Assembly: GCA_017482205.1 (NCBI GenBank)
Contig: JAFUNK010000021.1
Coordinates: 124,001-188,000 of the forward strand
DNA length: 64,000 nt
Source of the DNA: Lachnospiraceae bacterium
Lineage (GTDB): Bacteria; Bacillota; Clostridia; Lachnospirales; Lachnospiraceae
Reading direction: 5' to 3'
The position numbers and the translations under genes were made by a program. How positions within the stretch are numbered: the stretch's first letter is position 1; the number at the start of each line of letters is the position of its first letter. The notes beneath the pieces are model-generated. The model did not search any database, was not told the DNA's origin, and saw only the letters and a program-made list of their open reading frames with translations. This document shows positions 1 through 9,410 of the stretch, one piece after another.

Positions 1-137
1 ATACGGTCTCTCGTAATACCCGGTGTATCTTTTACAATGGAGATTTTTTCTCCTGCAAGGGCATTGAACAGCGTAGATTTTCCAACATTGGGTCTTCCTA
101 CTACCGCTACAATCGGTTTCGTTTTCTTTCTGCTCAT
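1..137 (-). CDS. der: GTPase Der (EngA), N-terminal part; cut by the window edge
   Basis: The reverse strand from 137 reads into the first 45 residues of a GTPase, with the P-loop GRPNVGKST preceded by an AVV strand and followed by [10 protein letters not shown]. This is the amino end of Der (EngA), the double-GTPase factor for 50S ribosome assembly. The rest lies beyond position 1. The start ATG shares its A with the TGA stop of the DUF512 gene upstream, so the two are translationally coupled. The DUF512-der pair is common in Clostridia. The GTPase call is secure; Der is preferred over other Era-like GTPases because of the [13 protein letters not shown] wording and the neighbour. Confidence 0.9.
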   Translation of the reverse strand, partial: MSRKKTKPIVAVVGRPNVGKSTLFNALAGEKISIVKDTPGITRDR

Positions 138-1486
138 CAGCCTACCTCCTTAAACACCTTCAAAATACTGTCCACAAAATCATAACCACTTGATTTTACA
201 ATATCTGCCTGAACTTGTAAAGCCTTTTCAAGCTCCGGCAGATGCATATCGTCCAAAAATACATCTTCTCCGCTGCGCAATACGTTCTGCGGCAATAAAA
301 GTCTTTTTCCCAACTCTTTGCCGTTAAGCTGCTTTACAATATCCTGTCCGGTCAAAAGGCCCGACACGGTAATCCTCTCTCCAAAGAAATCGTTACGGAT
401 TTCATACACCAAAACCTTCATTTCAGGGAACACTTCCTGCATGCGGTCAGCCATCCTGCGGATATACGGATACGCCAGTTTGCCTGTAGCGATAGATACT
501 GTCCCTGAAATACTGCTATCCGGCAGTTTTCTCTCTTTTGATAAAGCAGTCATTCGCTCTTCAAATTCATTCATCATAAGGCGCAACATACCCACACCGT
601 TTTCTAACTGTAAATACCCGTCATATCTTTCTTCCTCAGGCATTTCACGTTCTGCAAGAATGTACCATTCATCACTGGCATGAACAAAATGCGTTCCATA
701 CTTTTCATATATCTTTTTCTGCCAGCTTTCGATTAAATCAATTACCGCTTCCGCATCTTCTTTTTCAAAAGGCTCTAACGGATACAAACCATCTCTGTAT
801 TTGGAAAGCCCCACCGGCACTACGGATACACTTTCCAGATGTGGCAGATACTCCGTCAGTTTTTCGATACTGTACTCCAACTCTTTTCCATCATTGATAC
901 CCTTACAAAGTACAATCTGTCCGTTCATCGTAATCCCTGCTTCAAACAGCGTGTCCACCTTTTTCAGTGCATCCCCTGCAAAACGGTTATTTAACATTTT
1001 GCAACGAAGTTCCGGGTTCATGGTCTGGAAAGAGATATTAATCGGTGACAAATGATATCTGACAATCCTGTCAATATCATGTTCGGACATGTTAGTGAGT
1101 GTCACATAATTACCCTGCAAAAAAGAAAGTCTGGAATCGTCATCTTTAAAGTACAAAGTTTCCCTCATCCCCTTAGGCATCTGGTCAATAAAACAAAAAA
1201 TACATTTATTGTGACAATGTCTGTACTCATCCATTAATCCATTATCAAACTCAATGCCTAAATCCTCATCGAAATCCTTCTCAATCTCTAACAGGCACTC
1301 TTCCCCATCCTTGGTTTCCACCAGCACTTCAATATACGTATCCTGTATCAAAAACTGATAATCAAAAACATCCTCTATTTCTGTATTATCCACAGCAACA
1401 ATCTTATCCCCCGGTTCCAAACCCATTTCTTCCGCAATACTACCGGGTACGACTTCTTTTATAATATGTCCTTTTTTCTTTTCCAT
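137..1486 (-). CDS. DUF512 family protein (PDZ + radical SAM-like)
   Basis: This 449-residue protein has a PDZ-like domain at about residues 5-75 ([20 protein letters not shown]). A CxxxCxxC iron-sulfur motif follows with Cys91, Cys95 and Cys98, as in radical SAM enzymes, and then the DUF512 C-terminal region. The family is widespread in Clostridia and Cyanobacteria; its substrate is not established. The gene lies directly upstream of der and overlaps its start. The Shine-Dalgarno AAAGGAG (about 1501-1507) is some 14 bases from the ATG, unusually far, and it abuts a large foldback element in the leader. The family call is firm; the reaction is unknown. Confidence 0.88.
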   Translation of the reverse strand: MEKKKGHIIKEVVPGSIAEEMGLEPGDKIVAVDNTEIEDVFDYQFLIQDTYIEVLVETKDGEECLLEIEKDFDEDLGIEFDNGLMDEYRHCHNKCIFCFIDQMPKGMRETLYFKDDDSRLSFLQGNYVTLTNMSEHDIDRIVRYHLSPINISFQTMNPELRCKMLNNRFAGDALKKVDTLFEAGITMNGQIVLCKGINDGKELEYSIEKLTEYLPHLESVSVVPVGLSKYRDGLYPLEPFEKEDAEAVIDLIESWQKKIYEKYGTHFVHASDEWYILAEREMPEEERYDGYLQLENGVGMLRLMMNEFEERMTALSKERKLPDSSISGTVSIATGKLAYPYIRRMADRMQEVFPEMKVLVYEIRNDFFGERITVSGLLTGQDIVKQLNGKELGKRLLLPQNVLRSGEDVFLDDMHLPELEKALQVQADIVKSSGYDFVDSILKVFKEVG

Positions 1487-1507
1487 AAATATATACTCTA
1501 CTCCTTT

Positions 1508-1698
1508 GATTATCTGTTTGACTTTAGACCGTCGGTTTTATATATCCATACAGGACCCTTAAAAGACGTCGGTACTTAAGTTGTGCCAAAGCACAAATGT
1601 GCTGCTGGCAGAACTTTATGTACCGCTACGTCTTTTTGGAGCGAAAGCGAGTCCTGTATGGATATATAAAATCGACAGCCTACTCCCAAACGGATAAT
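1508..1698. repeat. 190-bp foldback (MITE-like or structured leader)
   Basis: Two arms, 1509-1556 and 1651-1698, are inverted copies of each other. Their inner 30 bp (1527-1556 / 1651-1680) differ at only three positions. The space between them folds further: AAAAGACGT..CGGTAC near 1561-1576 pairs with a matching segment near 1630-1647, then an AAGTT/AACTT stem, then an AGCAC-AAAT-GTGCT tip. The result is one long rod. The hexamer TCCTTT flanks it directly on both sides (1502-1507 and 1699-1704), as a target-site duplication would. The element ends just before the Shine-Dalgarno of the DUF512 gene. Confidence 0.75.
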
Positions 1699-1719
1699 TC
1701 CTTTCAAACGACTACCTCT

Positions 1720-1748
1720 ATTTTACTAGAAATTCCTTGACGTGTCAC
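1720..1748 (-). promoter_or_regulatory. promoter for DUF512-der
   Basis: On the reverse strand, GTGACA (1748-1743), a 17-bp spacer and TAAAAT (1725-1720) make a good sigma-A promoter. Transcription would start near 1713, so the whole foldback would be in the untranslated leader of DUF512-der. Confidence 0.55.
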
Positions 1749-1765
1749 TAGCATAATGATATAAA
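1737..1765 (+). promoter_or_regulatory. prs promoter
   Basis: TTGACG (1737-1742), a 17-bp spacer and TATAAA (1760-1765) form a near-consensus sigma-A promoter facing prs. Its -35 box directly abuts the -35 box of the opposing promoter, so the two are back to back. Confidence 0.65.
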
Positions 1766-1815
1766 ATAAATGTTAGAATATTTAACACAAGTATGTTTAT
1801 ACATAGGAGGAAATC

Positions 1816-3006
1816 ATGCCTAATTTACATGAGTTGGAAAATGCGATTCCGGTAGCCCCCCTAAAAATTGTTGCCCTGCCTTCTGCCGCAAAACTGGCAA
1901 ACAGTGTAGACAAATATCTGGTTGGCTTCCGCAAAAGCGTAAACAATAAATTTAAGAACGACCCTGCTTTCCTTGGTTACATTGAGGACAGCTATCTCGC
2001 AGATTTTGAAGTACCCCGTTTCGGCAGTGGTGAAGGTAAAGGTGTATTCCATGAATCCATCCGTGGTAAAGACTTATTTATCATTACCGATATCACCAAT
2101 CACAGCCTTACCTACAGTGTAAACGGCTATACCAACCACATGTCTCCCGATGACCACTATCAGGACCTGAAACGTGTCATTGCCGCATGTAATGGTAAAG
2201 CACACCGTATTAATGTTATTATGCCCTTCCTTTACGAAGGCAGACAGCACAAACGCAGTGGCCGTGAATCCTTAGACTGTGCATTTGCACTGGAAGAACT
2301 CTCCTCCATGGGCGTATCTAACTTTATTACTTTTGATGCCCATGACCCCAGAGTACAGAACGCTACTCCTTTAAAGGGCTTTGACAATTTTACTCCGCCT
2401 TATCAGTTTATTAAGGCTCTTTTATCTTCAGAAGAGGATTTAATTGTAGATAAAGACCATTTGGTTGTTATCAGCCCCGATGAAGGTGCGTTAGACCGTT
2501 CCATCTACTTTGCCACTGTATTAGGTGTGGATACCGGTATGTTCTACAAACGCCGTGACTACTCTACTATTGTAAACGGCAAGAATCCCATTGTAGCGCA
2601 TGAATTCTTAGGAGACAGACTGGATGGCAAAGACGTTATTATCATTGATGATATGATTTCTTCCGGTGAAAGTATGTTAGATACTGCTAAGCAGTTAAAG
2701 GCCATGAACGCAAGACGTGTATTTATCTGCTGTACTTTCGGATTATTTACCAATGGTTTAAAAGCTTTTGATGCCGCCTACGAGCAGGGACATTTTGACA
2801 AAGTGGTAACTACCAACTTAAACTACTTACCTCCTGAAATATACCAAAGACCTTACTTCGTAGAAGCCGATATGAGCAAGTTTACTGCTTCCATCATTGA
2901 CTTTATGAACCACGACGTATCACTTGCAAACACACTGGCCACCACGGAAAAAATGCATGCTATTCTGGATGCCTACAACCAGCGCAGACCGGTAGAGATA
3001 CCCTAA
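1816..3006 (+). CDS. prs: ribose-phosphate pyrophosphokinase (PRPP synthase), long form
   Basis: PRPP synthase makes 5-phosphoribosyl diphosphate from ribose 5-phosphate and ATP for purine, pyrimidine, histidine and NAD synthesis in the cytosol. The PRPP-binding loop reads VIIIDDMISSGES from residue 274. The catalytic region contains KRSGRESLD and the metal-binding FDAHDP. At 396 residues it is about 80 longer than the usual 310-320-residue enzyme, with extra sequence at the N-terminus and in the C-terminal half. This long form is, as far as I recall, common in Lachnospiraceae, sometimes beside a standard copy. AGGAGG at 1805-1810 fixes the ATG at 1816. The gene is monocistronic, with a strong promoter and a hairpin downstream. 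Confidence 0.9.
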   Translation: MPNLHELENAIPVAPLKIVALPSAAKLANSVDKYLVGFRKSVNNKFKNDPAFLGYIEDSYLADFEVPRFGSGEGKGVFHESIRGKDLFIITDITNHSLTYSVNGYTNHMSPDDHYQDLKRVIAACNGKAHRINVIMPFLYEGRQHKRSGRESLDCAFALEELSSMGVSNFITFDAHDPRVQNATPLKGFDNFTPPYQFIKALLSSEEDLIVDKDHLVVISPDEGALDRSIYFATVLGVDTGMFYKRRDYSTIVNGKNPIVAHEFLGDRLDGKDVIIIDDMISSGESMLDTAKQLKAMNARRVFICCTFGLFTNGLKAFDAAYEQGHFDKVVTTNLNYLPPEIYQRPYFVEADMSKFTASIIDFMNHDVSLANTLATTEKMHAILDAYNQRRPVEIP

Positions 3007-3033
3007 TCCTAAATTTGATACATACAAAACATA

Positions 3034-3065
3034 AACGTGACCGGAAACAACAATCCGGTCACGTT
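3034..3065. terminator. bidirectional terminator between prs and the heparinase-like gene
   Basis: A perfect 12-bp stem (3034-3045 / 3054-3065, AACGTGACCGGA) with an 8-base loop has T/A-rich flanks on both sides. It can end prs from the left and the minus-strand gene from the right. The T-tracts are interrupted. Confidence 0.65.
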
Positions 3066-3174
3066 ATATATTATCCTCTTTTACACACTATTTCTACTAT
3101 TTAAGATGATGTCCTTTCCATGACTATACGAGTGGTTTTGTTTTCTCCCATAACATCACAAACATCATACTGCA

Positions 3175-4863
3175 TTAACAAACATCTTCTTTTATACCCT
3201 GATGATTTGTATGCACTTCTTTTAAAATTCTGAGATTTTCTGCATTAAAGCATTGGATTTTATATGCATAACTGCCCACTTTTATAAGAAATCCATTTTC
3301 CACAATCAAAGGCTCATACTGGGTTACCAGGTTTTCTACAATATCCCCAAACTGATTTAGTATAAAAGTATCCTCCAATACAAACGTTCCGTCCTTCAAA
3401 TCAAATTGCAGACATCTTCTGATACTACACTCGCCTTGTAAACCATATGCCTGTTCTAAATCCATGCAGGTCTTTCCGTTCCCGTCACATACAAAACCCA
3501 TAGCTTTGTACTTTTCTCCGGTCTTCTGTTCCAATCCAAATACAACCGGCAGATTATGACCCAAAGAACGGCAGCACAATATTTCATATCGCTTATCTCC
3601 AAAGTACTGCTTTGTATACTCTCCTGCTCCTAAATCAGCTAAAATCATATGCCCTTCCGACATATAGAAGAAACTCCCCACATCATTATGGTTGTGGGGC
3701 TCATCATTATGTCCGCCCTTAATTGCCAGTACGCAGTCATTTTCACTGATGCTTATCGACCATTGGGCATCCGGCAGACAAATCTGTTTTTCTTTCGAAG
3801 ATTTCCTTAAACGGCTTTCTGCTACGGTTCCACTCTGTTCCTTTACCTCCTTCAAATATTGTTCCGTAAAAAAGATATCTCTGGACAATATCAGATAGCG
3901 GAAACAATCATCTGATTCCAAATTTGCCGCCACACTAAAATCCGGGAATTCCACTTCCGGGTAATGCATTTTAAGACAAGCCGTTAAACCAACCCGAAAA
4001 GCATCCCCACTCGAAGCATCGGAAAAACAAATTGTTCCGCCTTCGGGCAAAAAGCATATCTGCTGAAACAATGCTATTTTTCTTATTTTATCGCCTGCCA
4101 GCAAATTATTCTTTCCCTTTGTATGTTCCCTTAACAGTTCTGCAAACGCCACAAAAAAGCTGAAACCATATGTATAATAGCCAATCCCCTCCGGGCACCC
4201 CCCGTCCTCACTAAACCCGTCAATATAATTTGTCAGTGCCGCACAAATCCTTTCCAAAACAGGTTCTAATACAGACTCTTCTTTAATCAGCCGGATAGCT
4301 GCCCCACCGATGGCACCATTACATACTGCACACCAATTATTCTGACAAATTTCCCAATCTGCATAGGGCATTTTTGAATTGATAAAAGGATTCAGCACCC
4401 GCCTAAAAACCTCTTCTTTTACACGCTCCCTAATATTCTCAGACAAGGTATTACCCAACAATTCTGTGATTTCTGCAAGATAAAAAACAGTCTCGGCAGC
4501 AAACAAATCTATACTTATCTGCCATCCCTTATATTGCCTGTTCACATGTGCAGGTAATGCCCAGCAGCTTTCCTCACAGATGGCTTCCAGTATTTTTTCA
4601 AGTGCTTTGACATCTTCTTCTCTTTTGTCCAAGATAGCTAAAATCCCAAAAACGGATAACATCTTCCTGCGTTTAAAATATGCCCTCTCGTATTTCAGCC
4701 GGTTGCCTGTTGTTTCAAATAGAGCAAATAGTTCTTCCGTCAGTGCAGGAATCGGCTCACTTCGCAGTTCCTTGCCTGCCCTGTAAAGTTCTGCCTTATA
4801 CTCCTTTAAAAATTTTTCCAGTTGTTCTGATATATCCTGTGTCCTTGCACTATATCCGGTCAT
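3175..4863 (-). CDS. heparinase II/III-like protein
   Basis: This 562-residue protein has the layout of the heparinase II/III fold. An alpha-helical N-terminal half includes NNWCAVCNGAIGGAAI and DGGCPEGIGYYTYG; a C-terminal beta-rich half carries the family motif GHNDEPHNHNDVGSFFY. Relatives are polysaccharide lyases acting on uronate-containing chains, or intracellular oligosaccharide-processing proteins. No signal peptide or membrane helix is seen, so a cytosolic product is likely, perhaps handling imported oligosaccharides. It starts 18 bases after the stop of the sensor kinase, so it probably belongs to the two-component operon. That is an unusual place for such an enzyme, since no sugar transporter is nearby. 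The substrate cannot be inferred. Confidence 0.8.
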   Translation of the reverse strand: MTGYSARTQDISEQLEKFLKEYKAELYRAGKELRSEPIPALTEELFALFETTGNRLKYERAYFKRRKMLSVFGILAILDKREEDVKALEKILEAICEESCWALPAHVNRQYKGWQISIDLFAAETVFYLAEITELLGNTLSENIRERVKEEVFRRVLNPFINSKMPYADWEICQNNWCAVCNGAIGGAAIRLIKEESVLEPVLERICAALTNYIDGFSEDGGCPEGIGYYTYGFSFFVAFAELLREHTKGKNNLLAGDKIRKIALFQQICFLPEGGTICFSDASSGDAFRVGLTACLKMHYPEVEFPDFSVAANLESDDCFRYLILSRDIFFTEQYLKEVKEQSGTVAESRLRKSSKEKQICLPDAQWSISISENDCVLAIKGGHNDEPHNHNDVGSFFYMSEGHMILADLGAGEYTKQYFGDKRYEILCCRSLGHNLPVVFGLEQKTGEKYKAMGFVCDGNGKTCMDLEQAYGLQGECSIRRCLQFDLKDGTFVLEDTFILNQFGDIVENLVTQYEPLIVENGFLIKVGSYAYKIQCFNAENLRILKEVHTNHQGIKEDVC

Positions 4864-4881
4864 CCCGTTATACCTCTTTTA

Positions 4882-7776
4882 CTACTGCATTTCTAAAGCA
4901 TTTTCACTTACCTGCTTTTGCTCGTATACCGGAAATGTCAATGTAACCTTAAACAAATCCCCATCCAGATAAATGTCAAAACTTCCATTCTGCAATTCGG
5001 TCAAATTCTTTGCAATAGAAAGCCCCAGTCCGCTTCCTTCCGTACTTCTGGATACATCTCCCCTGATAAAACGCTCTGTCAGTTCATCTGCTTTAATGTT
5101 CAAACGCTGGGCGGATATATTTTTAAGAGAAAGCGTTACCTTGTTTCCCTCTTCTGCAAGAAACATATCCAGATAAATTCTGGTGCCTTCCAATGCGTAT
5201 TTGAAAATATTGTTCAAAAGATTTTCCACAACACGCCAGATACGTCTGCTGTCAGCTTCAATATACACCGGTTCCCCATCAGCTGTCATAACAACCTCTA
5301 AACGTTTTTGTTCAAACTTTTCCGAGAACTCTCCCAATGCCTGCTGTAACAACTCTGCCAGATTGATTTTTTCCATAATCAGGGTAATATTTCCTGAAGA
5401 TATTTTGGAAGCCTCCACCAAATCGTCCGTCAGCTGCTTTAAACGCTGGGATTTTGCGTCCAATACCGCAATATATCCTTTAACCGGTTCCTCTTCAATC
5501 TTCTCTCTTTTTAACAAGTCCACATAATTGATAATGGAAGTCAAAGGTGTTTTAATATCGTGGGATACATTGGTAATTAAATCTGCTTTCAGTCTCTCAT
5601 CTTTCATAGATGTTTCCACTGCCGATTTTATGCCTTCCCCTATACTGTTAACTGCTTCTGCCAGTTCTTTATTTTCCCCGTGCATTCCCTCAAGCGATAC
5701 CTGATAATACAAATCTCCGCCTCTGATACGGGCAATGCCTTCTACTATCCCTTTTCTTTTTACGTGATTATGAAACCAGAGGTATAACAAAATACCATCT
5801 ACCGCACAGATAACAAATAACATTACAAACACATTAAAACCGGTACCAAATCGCCATACTTCATAGGTCAAAAATCCCCACAGGAAATTTACAAACAACA
5901 GCCCCCCTACTACTACTACACATTTAAAGACGATACTACTATTGTCATAAATAGTCAAAACCGCTCTTTTTACAGCCTTGCATCCTTTTAATACAATGTT
6001 TTTCCATAGCAGATAAAGCAGACTGCCCTTAAACAGAACTCTTCCTTTTATCCTTCTTAAAAAACTGTACCAGAACAAATTAAACATCATACTCAGAAGC
6101 ATACCGCATGCACCTAAGGTAAACACTATCTGCATACGACTGTTAAATACCTGTTCTTCAATCAAACCGGCATAAAAAAGACGTACTCCCCATGCCATGG
6201 CATAAAGTACAACAACCCCCATAACCGCCATAACTTCTGTATAAATGGCATCGAACCAGTGTAATACAAATGTTCCCTCTTTTTCGCCTCTCTTTTTACG
6301 CCAACCGGTCATTACACTTAAAAATACCAGCAAAACAATCCAAAATACTCCTGCTACAATACCCCCTATCAACAATGCATATGCAAAAGGTCGCATTGTC
6401 TCATAGGCTTCTGCCGACTCTGCAAAGGAATCCTCAGCCGGATAGTTCGTATCAACTGCCAGCCAGATTTCCGCGGTTTCCGGATAAGCGTATTCATAAC
6501 TGGAAAATGCATCAAACAGCCCTGCTTCTTCAATAATTCCCGTATTAGACTCAAATGTCATTGTCTGAGGGCGATAAATGACATATCTGCCATAATTACT
6601 TCTAAAAAAAGCATCCAATTCCTCTACCGAAGCGTCCTTTAAATTTGCCTCATCAGCCAAATTGCTGACACTTACCGCTTCCCCCATCATTGTCATATTA
6701 AAAATATATACAATATTGGTTGCACCTGTCTCATATCGTTCCTTAAAGTCCTTATATTCTCCATAATTATATGCAAGGTCATAAACAGCCTGCTCTACAT
6801 AATCAACCAAGGTTTGATATTCTTTCCAGCTGTTCGCAATGGCAAGCAGATTTTCATCATCTATTGTTTTGTATCTTTCCTGCAATAAACGCACATCTAC
6901 AAAAATTTCGCCGGAGTCGTCTACATAAACACCGGATACCAATGCAGGGTTAATTTCCATGATATCCAGCAATGCCTGATGCATCTGGTTTATGGTATAT
7001 GTTTCCTCCTTATCTTCCGGTTTCTTTTCCTCGTCATACAATACAGACTCATTTATATTCTCTTCTGTGTAAAATGTACCTGTAGTGTCTGCATCATAGA
7101 CTTCTACTACATATGTTTCCACTTCCGCCTGATCTACACTGTACCATACACCGGATGCAAAATATTCCTGCAATCTGCTTTTTTGTTCCTCGGTTAAAAT
7201 ACCGTCATATAAATATACCTTGTCCGCACCGAACCATGTGACAAATTCTTCCTCCGGTATCGTAATATATTCATAATAAAAGCCATATTTTTCCCACTTA
7301 AGTAAATCTTCCAAATAATATTCGGCAGTAATTGTATTTATTGTGCTTAATTCCGGCGTTGATTTATTATCCCCCTTATACGTCTCACTAAATTCTTCCA
7401 ACATATAAGTACCGTCCAGCCCTCTTGCCAAATCAGTCTTTCTGTTTGCAAACGCTCTGACATCAATAATCTTTTCCCCATCAAACCGGCCATCTGTTTC
7501 CAACTGGCTCTTTGCTACATTGTAACGTATGATTTCCTGTAATGCACTCATCAGCATCTGGTCAAACGTACCGGTTTCATCAAACCGTTTTTCCTCTGAA
7601 AACAAATTCATTTCAAAGGTTCTCTTATATCGCACGGGCTCTTCCCCAGCCTTAACACCTGCAATAGAATAAATTACCAATGTAGCTATACATACTGTCA
7701 GAAAAAAAGCTGTTATCTGTTGCAGAGTATGAAATAGTATGCTTCCGCCCCTTGTCAATCCACTGTGCTTTTTCAA
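4882..7776 (-). CDS. membrane sensor histidine kinase with large extracellular domain
   Basis: This is a 964-residue kinase. A first membrane helix at about residues 15-40 precedes some 420 extracellular residues. Five further hydrophobic segments follow between about 465 and 665, then a short HAMP-like linker. The HisKA box is SHDIKTPLTS with the phospho-accepting His near residue 732, and the ATPase domain carries the N box NLLNNIFKYA and G box GSGLGLSIA. It is much longer than typical VanS- or PhoR-type kinases, and I do not recognise the sensing domain. The response regulator gene ends 14 bases upstream, so the pair is an operon. Kinase function is secure; the signal is unknown. Confidence 0.9.
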   Translation of the reverse strand: MKKHSGLTRGGSILFHTLQQITAFFLTVCIATLVIYSIAGVKAGEEPVRYKRTFEMNLFSEEKRFDETGTFDQMLMSALQEIIRYNVAKSQLETDGRFDGEKIIDVRAFANRKTDLARGLDGTYMLEEFSETYKGDNKSTPELSTINTITAEYYLEDLLKWEKYGFYYEYITIPEEEFVTWFGADKVYLYDGILTEEQKSRLQEYFASGVWYSVDQAEVETYVVEVYDADTTGTFYTEENINESVLYDEEKKPEDKEETYTINQMHQALLDIMEINPALVSGVYVDDSGEIFVDVRLLQERYKTIDDENLLAIANSWKEYQTLVDYVEQAVYDLAYNYGEYKDFKERYETGATNIVYIFNMTMMGEAVSVSNLADEANLKDASVEELDAFFRSNYGRYVIYRPQTMTFESNTGIIEEAGLFDAFSSYEYAYPETAEIWLAVDTNYPAEDSFAESAEAYETMRPFAYALLIGGIVAGVFWIVLLVFLSVMTGWRKKRGEKEGTFVLHWFDAIYTEVMAVMGVVVLYAMAWGVRLFYAGLIEEQVFNSRMQIVFTLGACGMLLSMMFNLFWYSFLRRIKGRVLFKGSLLYLLWKNIVLKGCKAVKRAVLTIYDNSSIVFKCVVVVGGLLFVNFLWGFLTYEVWRFGTGFNVFVMLFVICAVDGILLYLWFHNHVKRKGIVEGIARIRGGDLYYQVSLEGMHGENKELAEAVNSIGEGIKSAVETSMKDERLKADLITNVSHDIKTPLTSIINYVDLLKREKIEEEPVKGYIAVLDAKSQRLKQLTDDLVEASKISSGNITLIMEKINLAELLQQALGEFSEKFEQKRLEVVMTADGEPVYIEADSRRIWRVVENLLNNIFKYALEGTRIYLDMFLAEEGNKVTLSLKNISAQRLNIKADELTERFIRGDVSRSTEGSGLGLSIAKNLTELQNGSFDIYLDGDLFKVTLTFPVYEQKQVSENALEMQ

Positions 7777-7790
7777 TTTTTTCTCCCTTT

Positions 7791-8483
7791 CTACTGTTTA
7801 TCTATCTTATAACCGACTCCCCATACCACTTTCAAATAACGGGGTTCTTTAGGATTTATTTCTATCTTTTCTCTGATATGACGAATGTGTACCGCTACCG
7901 TGTTGTCTGCACCGATGGCAGCTTCGTTCCATATACTTTCATAAATCTGGTTAATCGAAAATACCCTGCCAGGATTTTTTACCAACAACAATAAAATACT
8001 GTACTCAATAGGTGTAAGCCTTACCGGCTCTTCATCTATTGTCACTTCTTTGGTCTCATCATTCATGCATAAGCCACCTATTCTGTAAATAGACGTGCTT
8101 TCTGCCTGCATACTGCCAAGCTTGGTATAACGGCGTAAATTGGATTTTACTCTTGCCACTAATTCCAACGGATTGAAGGGTTTGGTTACATAATCATCCG
8201 CTCCCACATTCAATCCCAGTATTTTATCCATATCCTCGGACTTTGCAGACAATATAATAATGGGAATACTGCTATACTCCCTGATTTTTAAGGTTGCATG
8301 GATTCCATCCAGCTTAGGCATCATAATATCCATAATCAATAAATGGATGTCCTCTTTATGCAATACCTGAATCGCTTCCTCACCGTCGTACGCCTTAAAA
8401 ATCTGATAGCCTTCGTTCTTTAAATAAATCTCTATTGCTTCCACAATTTCCTTATCATCATCACAAACCAGTATATTTGCCAT
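7791..8483 (-). CDS. OmpR-family response regulator
   Basis: This 230-residue protein has an N-terminal receiver domain: acidic pocket DDD at residues 8-10, phospho-acceptor Asp in LLIMDIMMP near residue 52, and the Lys of the VTKPF switch. The C-terminal winged helix is of OmpR/PhoB type (EEPVRLTPIEYSILLLLVKNPGRVFS...VAVHIRHIREKIE). It is the DNA-binding partner of the kinase encoded immediately downstream. Sequence style resembles VanR/SrrA-like regulators, but nothing links it directly to the ligase cluster 4 kb upstream, from which pgeF and yraN separate it. Target genes are unknown; autoregulation and control of the heparinase-like gene are the simplest guesses. Confidence 0.92.
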   Translation of the reverse strand: MANILVCDDDKEIVEAIEIYLKNEGYQIFKAYDGEEAIQVLHKEDIHLLIMDIMMPKLDGIHATLKIREYSSIPIIILSAKSEDMDKILGLNVGADDYVTKPFNPLELVARVKSNLRRYTKLGSMQAESTSIYRIGGLCMNDETKEVTIDEEPVRLTPIEYSILLLLVKNPGRVFSINQIYESIWNEAAIGADNTVAVHIRHIREKIEINPKEPRYLKVVWGVGYKIDKQ

Positions 8484-8558
8484 TTTCCTCTTATAAACCT
8501 CGCTTCTGTATATTCAAAAAACTGCTTTCGTTACAACACTTATATTTTTGTTATCTCT

Positions 8559-9410
8559 TTACTGTATCTGTTTTTTAATCATCATAAAAGCTCCCAGATT
8601 ACCTCTTTGTCCATTGCTTGCCCTGTGGGAAAACAACAACTCACTGTTACAGCAGGTACAAATGTCCGTTACCGTAATCTGCTTAGGCAAAAGCCCTGCC
8701 TGCAAAAATACCATTTCATTAGCTTTCCACAAATCAAGCTGATACTTGCCCGGCTCTTTTCCTACTGTCAGTACGCTTTCTCCAAACTCTTTTTTAAACT
8801 GCTCTGCCACATCCTCTGACACCTCATAACAGTCCTGACAGATAGACGGTCCTACTGCTGCCAGAATATCTTCTTTTCTGCATCCGTACTCATCTGTCAT
8901 CATACCTATCATTTTGGCTCCGATACGTCCTACCGTACCTCTCCAACCGGAATGTGCCAGACCGATTACTTTCTTTACAGGGTCTAAAAAATAAAGCGGC
9001 ACACAATCTGCATAAAAGGTTGCCAGTACAATGCCCTCTTCATCTGTAACCAGCCCGTCTACATCGGTATAATCCCTCTCTTTTACCACACCTTTGCCGC
9101 AGTCGGCTTTCGTTACCTTGCGGATATTGGTAGTGTGAGTCTGGTCCGAACAGACAATATCAGAAACTTCACATTCCAAGACTTTTGCAATCCGCCGATA
9201 GTTTTCGTCCACCGCCTCTTTTTTATCGCCTCTGGTATAGCTGAGATTTAAAGTACCGAAAATCCCCTCACTGACACCACCGTATCTGGTGGAAAACAAA
9301 TGCTTTACCACACCCGTTTCTTCAAATGCAGGAAAAGTCAGATATACCATTTCTCCCTGCTTATTTATATTCAAAATATCTGTTTTACGCTTTCTGATAA
9401 ATTCCATCAT
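8559..9410 (-). CDS. pgeF: PgeF/YfiH family multicopper-type oxidoreductase or purine nucleoside phosphorylase
   Basis: This 283-residue protein of the DUF152 (YfiH/YlmD) family carries the expected metal-site sequences CSDQTHT, TFYADCVPL and GLAHSGWRGTVG, and the C-terminal CTCCNSELLFSHRASNGQRGN. Family members have been described as peptidoglycan-editing factors, as laccase-like oxidases and, from structural and biochemical work, as purine nucleoside phosphorylases. Its start overlaps the stop of yraN by one base (TAATG), so the two are translationally coupled. Family assignment is firm; the physiological role is less certain. Confidence 0.88.
   Translation of the reverse strand: MMEFIRKRKTDILNINKQGEMVYLTFPAFEETGVVKHLFSTRYGGVSEGIFGTLNLSYTRGDKKEAVDENYRRIAKVLECEVSDIVCSDQTHTTNIRKVTKADCGKGVVKERDYTDVDGLVTDEEGIVLATFYADCVPLYFLDPVKKVIGLAHSGWRGTVGRIGAKMIGMMTDEYGCRKEDILAAVGPSICQDCYEVSEDVAEQFKKEFGESVLTVGKEPGKYQLDLWKANEMVFLQAGLLPKQITVTDICTCCNSELLFSHRASNGQRGNLGAFMMIKKQIQ

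Noticed and set aside
1650-1700. GGGAGTAG string in the DUF512 leader resembling the yybP-ykoY riboswitch
   Set aside because: Only the short string matches; the rest is a single long rod of perfect pairing and lacks the other conserved loop. Downstream genes are not manganese-related.
7791-8483. VanR regulating the VanG-like ligase cluster
   Set aside because: The regulator and kinase are separated from the ligase operon by pgeF and yraN, and the kinase architecture is not VanS-like.
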